DNA of 33,226 nucleotides from Chitinophagaceae bacterium (GTDB taxonomy: Bacteria; Bacteroidota; Bacteroidia; Chitinophagales; Chitinophagaceae). The notes under the pieces were generated by a model. That model was not told the DNA's origin. It made no database searches and saw nothing but the letters and a program-made list of their open reading frames with translations. A program made the position numbers and the translations under genes. This document shows, one piece after another, positions 28,081 to 33,226 of this stretch (position 1 is the first letter of the stretch; each line of letters starts with the position of its first letter). Where the stretch lies: the NCBI GenBank assembly GCA_014379515.1, contig JACMLR010000373.1, positions 1 to 33,226 on the forward strand, read 5' to 3'.

Positions 28081-28560
28081 TTATTTACCTTCCGTTAAGA
28101 CCAGCAAAATTTTTTCAATTGCCTCAAAATCGGGAACCTCATTGGCGTTTTCCAGCACTTCCGCATACCGAATAATACCTTCCCGATCAATGACAAACGC
28201 AGCACGTTTGGGCACATTCTGCATTTCCATGCTGAAAACCGGGTATAGGCTGTCATATGCCAACGAAGCGGAACGGTTGAAATCGCTCAACAATGTAAAG
28301 TTCAGCGACTGCTCCTCTTTGTATTTGCGTAAAGAATAAGGAGAATCCGCGCTGATGCCGAGTACTTCAGCATTTGCATCGTTGTACAGCGTGATATTAT
28401 CCCGAACAGAACATAATTCCTTTGTACAAGTACTCGTGAATGCTAACGGAAAGAAGAGTAAAAGAACATTGCGTTCCCGGAAATCACTGAGGTTTATTTT
28501 CGTCTTGGTTGTATCAAACAACGAGAAAAGAGGAGCTACTTGCCCAACACTGATGGTCAT
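28081..28560 (-). CDS. Peroxiredoxin (AhpC/TSA, AhpE/Bcp-like)
   Basis: 159 aa; LLLFFPLAFTSTCTKELCSVRD (peroxidatic Cys motif), AFVIDREGIIRYAEV. Confidence 0.92.
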   Translation of the reverse strand: MTISVGQVAPLFSLFDTTKTKINLSDFRERNVLLLFFPLAFTSTCTKELCSVRDNITLYNDANAEVLGISADSPYSLRKYKEEQSLNFTLLSDFNRSASLAYDSLYPVFSMEMQNVPKRAAFVIDREGIIRYAEVLENANEVPDFEAIEKILLVLTEGK

Positions 28561-28579
28561 GAACTTAATTTACGGTGAA

Positions 28580-29617
28580 TTAAAATTTCGGGCAAAGGAC
28601 TTTATTGCGACTGCTATTATCTCTATCAAGAAATGCGATGTAGGCAACGGAAAGTTCAAATCCACCACGGCCCATGCTCGCCGTTTTTAACTGCGATACG
28701 TTTACATCATAACTGATCGCAATAGAAAGTTTATCTACGTCAATCTTGAGTACGGGTATCAGGGCGTCTTTCCAACGAAGAAATGCGCCTGCATGAAGCG
28801 TATAATATGGATTGTCGGGATCGCCGCCCAGTTTGTAAGAATACAGGGCACCACCAATCGTTTCATTAAACGTTCCCTGGATCGATTGATCTGCCTGTAT
28901 AGTGAAATAGGTATAATCATCAACGTTGAACTTAACACCCGCAGAGAAAACATACTTAGGTTTCAGTTCGATCTTTGGATCCCGATAAAAGGAATTCTTT
29001 GGTCGATTAAGATGATGAGAAGCCGCACCTACAAATAACATGTTTGCCTGGTTTTCACCAAAACTTGAATTGAAACTCATACCGACACTTGCATCCCAGG
29101 TTGTAAAATTTGGCGAGGTAATGATTTCTCCCGTTGGTAAAGTTGGATCGAACCCGCCACCATTGTATTGATTGTTTGTGGTCATTTTTGCGATGTCTAT
29201 ACTTTTTCGAATCATACCGCCCATGAATCCTAACGATAGATAACTCGTCCTTTCACTACTCAGCGACTTGTGATAATTTATTGCCGGCAGAAGATGCGTT
29301 GATGTCAACCCAACCGTGCCGGCCTTATCAAATAATACCTGGATTCCTGTTGTAATGAAATCATCTCCTTTACCAACAGGCATTTTATATTCCCCATTGA
29401 ATGAGCCTGTGCGATATGCATTTGTAAAACTATTCCACTGATCTCTAAAAACCCCCTGTACACGAATGTCGCCGGTAAATATCCCTGCAAGCGATGGGTT
29501 ACGCAATAAAGGTGCTTCGAAGAATTGGGAAAAGTGAATATCCTGACCATTGCTGAGGTTGACGAAACAACACAGTCCCAATGCACATAGAAACCGGAAT
29601 GCCTTTTTTGGTTTCAT
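28580..29617 (-). CDS. PorP/SprF family T9SS-associated outer membrane protein
   Basis: QDIHFSQFFEAPLLRNPSLAGIFTGDIRVQGVFRDQWNSF is the family hallmark. Met at 29617 starts the signal peptide; the 29650 start is an alternative. Confidence 0.93.
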   Translation of the reverse strand: MKPKKAFRFLCALGLCCFVNLSNGQDIHFSQFFEAPLLRNPSLAGIFTGDIRVQGVFRDQWNSFTNAYRTGSFNGEYKMPVGKGDDFITTGIQVLFDKAGTVGLTSTHLLPAINYHKSLSSERTSYLSLGFMGGMIRKSIDIAKMTTNNQYNGGGFDPTLPTGEIITSPNFTTWDASVGMSFNSSFGENQANMLFVGAASHHLNRPKNSFYRDPKIELKPKYVFSAGVKFNVDDYTYFTIQADQSIQGTFNETIGGALYSYKLGGDPDNPYYTLHAGAFLRWKDALIPVLKIDVDKLSIAISYDVNVSQLKTASMGRGGFELSVAYIAFLDRDNSSRNKVLCPKF

Positions 29618-29646
29618 AATAGTTCGTTTAAATTTTATTATCCTCC

Positions 29647-32600
29647 TCATCGTATCAGTGTGACATTTCCTTTAAATGGTATTATTACAGAGTTGTCGCA
29701 GACAAATTCAATGATATACACATACGCATCGGATTCAGCAGTCTTCCCATTAAAGGTACCATTCCATCCAACGGTTGCATCATTTGCCGTAAAGTTTTTC
29801 CGTTCGTAAACCATCTGTCCCCAGCGATTAAAAATACGCATCGACTGAACGCGCGTTAATCCGCTGCCTCGAGGATAGAATACATCGTTTACACCATCGT
29901 TATTTGGGGTGAATGTATTTGGTACGAAATAATTCTTGTCATTACATACTACCGTTATAGTAACATCATTTGAACCTCTACAACCATATATATCCGTTAC
30001 ATCTACTTTATACTTGATCGTGGATTTGGGAGTTGCAATGGGGGTGGGACAATCTGTGCAATCAAGCCATTTTGTTGGTGTCCAATTATAGGTCGCTATG
30101 TTCGGACTGTAGGTCACTGGTAAACTGACACTGCTTCCAACAGGAATCACCGGATTGTTTAATACCGTAACGACAGGCGTTGGTGGAACAAAAACAGTTG
30201 CTGTTGTACTTGCCCGACAACCAAAATTATTGGCAGCATCAAGCGTAATGGTAAAACGTCCGGATGTTGAATAACTCGTGGATGGATTCTGGGCAACAGA
30301 CGTAGCGCCATTACCAAACGTCCAGTTCCAGGCTATTGAAGTATCCGCCAACGCGAGTCCACCCTGCAATAATAAAACATCGTTAATACAAACAACGGTA
30401 TCGGCAGTTATTATTGGCGAAGGAGTTGCGTACACTCTTAAAGTGTCCACGAGGGTTTTCGAACAACCGGTTAGCGTATTTACAGTTAGAGAAGGATAAT
30501 ATGTTCCCGGTGTCGAGTAAGTATGAACAGGATCGGGATCAGTCGAGCCGTTGCCGTCACCAAAATCCCAAACACTGCTAACCACGGGATCATTACCGAT
30601 TGTGAAGTTTGCAAAAAGAACAGTTCCGGTATCACAGAATGCTTTTTTATCCATTCCAAAAAGTGGCTCGGCACCAAGTATTCTTATTTGAGATGGACCG
30701 CCAATGTATACTAAACACTGGAGACTGTCCGTCAGTTGAATGAGTGGCGAATAATAACCGAACGTCGGATAGAAATGCTGAAATGTTTTCCGTTGTGTTG
30801 TGTCGACTGTTCCATCACCGGGATAAAAAATAAATTTCGTTGACGGTGGAGTTGTTAATGTATAATCTACCATCAATGAATTACACGCTGTGGTTGGGCC
30901 ATAAATTAGCGAAGTTGTAATCAAAGGATCATACACATTTACCTGTGCACTCGCGCTATCTATGCAGCCACCATATCCAAACACATATAATTTAGGAATG
31001 AAGTTTCCATAGTTGTTATAAAAGTGGTTTGGGTTAGCGAGGGTTGACGTACTGCTATCGCCAAAATACCATAGAAACGATTCGTAATCGCTGCCGCGGA
31101 ATGTAAACTTTGTTTCAAGCGGTGGGCAAATGCTTGTTGTGTCCTGAATATCAAATGCGGGTTTCGGACGCCTTGCAGTTATATAACTGAGTCGTGTTAC
31201 TGAATCCGTGCAGCCAAGGCTATCCGTAATCACAAGTTTGACGGAATAAATGCTATCACTTCCTGCATAGGTGTGTATTGGATTCTGGAGTATTGAAGAG
31301 TTGCCATCACCAAAATCCCAACGATAGGAAAGAGGATACCGTGATATGGATGAATCATTGAATTGCAACGGTGCCCCCGGACAAATTCTAGTACTTACGG
31401 CTGCAAAAGCTGGAACAGGTTTGCTAATTATTATTGGAGTGGCCAGCAGCTGCGTATCGGTACAGCCATCCGCATCTGTTACCATTAAATTGACAAAATA
31501 AACGCCGGTGTCGGTATATGTATGAGTGAATGGTGCTCCGGTGAAATTCTGAATAATTGCATCTCCAAAATCAAAGCGCCATTGATTAATGCCTGCTGGA
31601 GTAGATAAATCATTAAAAGTGATGGTCGTGTTTGCGCAACCGCCGGTATTGGCTGCAGTAAAATCGGCCGTAGGCCCGACGATCATTATAACTGCGTTGC
31701 GTACAATTGTGTCTGTACATCCATTGATATCTGTTATCACAAGGCCGATACTGTGGGGACCGTTCGTTGTGAATGCGTGAGTTGTTGTTGCAGTAGCTGC
31801 GATATAAGCACCGCCATCAAAAGACCATGCATATGACGCAATATTTGCCGGGCTGCTTCCAACTGCAGTTAAGGAGATGACTTCATTTTTGCACGCAGTT
31901 GTTTTGCTGATTGTAAATCCGGCTGTATCCGTATTCAGCGTTATGGTTCGTTGATACAAATGCGAACAACTACCATTGGTAACTGTCAGTGAGACGGAAT
32001 AGGATCCGATAGCAGGATAAACGTGAACTGGATTTTGAAGATTAGATGTAGGGGAACCATCTCCGAAATTCCATGAATAACTAATTAGCCCATAGCCCGC
32101 GTCAACTTTCGATCGATCGATAAAAGTTACTTGTCGCTTATTGGTGCACGTAACAGCAATGTCAAAATCGGCGATTGGTGGCTTCACATGTACATAAAGG
32201 TTTTTTGTTACCGTTTGAGCACATCCATTATTGTAAGCAATTAACACGATGTTAAATGAACCAGTGTCGGAAAATACATGTGACGGGTTTTCAAGACCCG
32301 AAGTTCCTCCATCCCCAAAATTCCACGACCACTGGTCGGACGCTGTTGAAGTAGTTGTAAAAAATACTGTGTCTGTTGGACAAACATCCAATGGCGATGC
32401 GGTAAAATCTGCGTTTGGTGTTGTTCCTATGCGAATGTTATTTGCATAAACTACAGAGTCCGTACAACCGCCTACAGTAGTAATAATCAAGCGCAACGTA
32501 TAGTTTCCTGTAGCAGCATAAGAGTGCGAAGGGTTTAACACCGTACTTGTAAATCCATCTCCAAAATCCCAAAAATAACTTGCAACACCATCGAGTGAAT

Positions 32601-33226
32601 TGATATTTGCAATTGGTGAATAGGCAACGCCCACACATAAACCTATTGGTGCATTTGTAACAGCCACGGTTGGTTTTACGATTCTGACGAAAGAGGATTT
32701 AGTAGTTGAGTTCGTACAACCACTTCGGTCGACAATCGTCAACGTAACATTGTATTGTCCTTCTGCAGTATAATTATGAACAGGGTTTTGACTTGTTGAT
32801 GTATTGCCATCGCCGAAATCCCATTGCCAACTAGCTGAATTAGGCGATAGATCCTGGAAAGCAACCGAGAATGGTGCCTGGCATGCAATCGTATTCGCGG
32901 CAGTAAAGTCAACGGTAGGTCGTGGACGAACTACAATATTTTTAAAAACAGAGTCAACGCATTCGGCATAGGTATTTATGAGCCTGACCTGGTAGGTGCC
33001 CGGCGCCGCGTAAGATGTTGAATCGCTAAGCTTATCAGATTGTATCGCGTTTCCGAAATCCCAAACTGATGAAACAGGGAGAGGAGCGGAGCCATTTTGG
33101 AAATTGACTACGGTATTCAAACAAACCGTATCAGGACTGGAAATCGTTGTAGCAGTTGAGTTGATTGTAATATCGCGGGTAATGGTATTGGAACATCCAA
33201 ATTCACTTGATGCAGTTAAACTAACG
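29647..33226 (-). CDS. Giant multi-PKD adhesin with T9SS type B / gliding motility-associated C-terminal domain (5' truncated by window edge)
   Basis: About 12 PKD-like modules (WDFGDGNTS..NPVHNY..), C-terminus YFVPNTFTPNNDGVNDVFYPRG...MRIFNRWGQMVYERKNF...GWNGTFNGK...GNVTLIR. The frame stays open past the listed TTG at 33120 to the window edge (VSLTASSEFGCSNTITRDITINST...). Confidence 0.95.
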   Translation of the reverse strand, partial: VSLTASSEFGCSNTITRDITINSTATTISSPDTVCLNTVVNFQNGSAPLPVSSVWDFGNAIQSDKLSDSTSYAAPGTYQVRLINTYAECVDSVFKNIVVRPRPTVDFTAANTIACQAPFSVAFQDLSPNSASWQWDFGDGNTSTSQNPVHNYTAEGQYNVTLTIVDRSGCTNSTTKSSFVRIVKPTVAVTNAPIGLCVGVAYSPIANINSLDGVASYFWDFGDGFTSTVLNPSHSYAATGNYTLRLIITTVGGCTDSVVYANNIRIGTTPNADFTASPLDVCPTDTVFFTTTSTASDQWSWNFGDGGTSGLENPSHVFSDTGSFNIVLIAYNNGCAQTVTKNLYVHVKPPIADFDIAVTCTNKRQVTFIDRSKVDAGYGLISYSWNFGDGSPTSNLQNPVHVYPAIGSYSVSLTVTNGSCSHLYQRTITLNTDTAGFTISKTTACKNEVISLTAVGSSPANIASYAWSFDGGAYIAATATTTHAFTTNGPHSIGLVITDINGCTDTIVRNAVIMIVGPTADFTAANTGGCANTTITFNDLSTPAGINQWRFDFGDAIIQNFTGAPFTHTYTDTGVYFVNLMVTDADGCTDTQLLATPIIISKPVPAFAAVSTRICPGAPLQFNDSSISRYPLSYRWDFGDGNSSILQNPIHTYAGSDSIYSVKLVITDSLGCTDSVTRLSYITARRPKPAFDIQDTTSICPPLETKFTFRGSDYESFLWYFGDSSTSTLANPNHFYNNYGNFIPKLYVFGYGGCIDSASAQVNVYDPLITTSLIYGPTTACNSLMVDYTLTTPPSTKFIFYPGDGTVDTTQRKTFQHFYPTFGYYSPLIQLTDSLQCLVYIGGPSQIRILGAEPLFGMDKKAFCDTGTVLFANFTIGNDPVVSSVWDFGDGNGSTDPDPVHTYSTPGTYYPSLTVNTLTGCSKTLVDTLRVYATPSPIITADTVVCINDVLLLQGGLALADTSIAWNWTFGNGATSVAQNPSTSYSTSGRFTITLDAANNFGCRASTTATVFVPPTPVVTVLNNPVIPVGSSVSLPVTYSPNIATYNWTPTKWLDCTDCPTPIATPKSTIKYKVDVTDIYGCRGSNDVTITVVCNDKNYFVPNTFTPNNDGVNDVFYPRGSGLTRVQSMRIFNRWGQMVYERKNFTANDATVGWNGTFNGKTAESDAYVYIIEFVCDNSVIIPFKGNVTLIR

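Noticed and set aside
29690-33100. Recurrent CCATCNCCAAAATCCCA-like DNA words, looking like a repeat array or CRISPR
   Set aside because: They are the coding repeats for WDFGDG in PKD domains; spacing and variation follow protein modules.

Overview
The window looks like a Bacteroidota chromosome segment, probably Chitinophagaceae-like. This is inferred from SusC/SusD, PorP/SprF, T9SS sorting domains and TAnnTTTG promoter elements; no database was searched. It reads left to right as follows. (1) The end of an envelope polysaccharide locus (1-8108): a 5'-truncated Wzc/GumC-like chain-length protein, two acyltransferase-3 proteins, an O-antigen ligase/polymerase-like protein, a short single-repeat TolC-like protein, a GT-C-like membrane protein, and a 34-aa single-TM small ORF missing from the supplied ORF track. 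(2) A mostly housekeeping block (8165-19166): GlcD-like FAD oxidase, small OMP, two LOG-family proteins flanking a sodium:solute symporter, O-methyltransferase, glucosaminidase-LysM protein, Hpt, VWA protein and grpE-dnaJ. (3) A SusC/SusD pair behind an unusually structured AT-rich upstream region, followed by a c-type heme/FG-GAP lipoprotein. (4) An RlmI-like methyltransferase, a nearly cargo-free T9SS type A CTD protein, a peroxiredoxin, PorP/SprF, and a giant PKD adhesin with a type B (gliding-motility-associated) C-terminus that runs off the right edge. I found no tRNA, rRNA, CRISPR array or transposase. I see no convincing wholly new system. The best leads are the 34-aa ORF, the half-TolC with a degenerate Wzc-like ATPase, the structured susC upstream region, the heme/FG-GAP lipoprotein, and a dnaJ terminator embedded in a neighbouring coding sequence.
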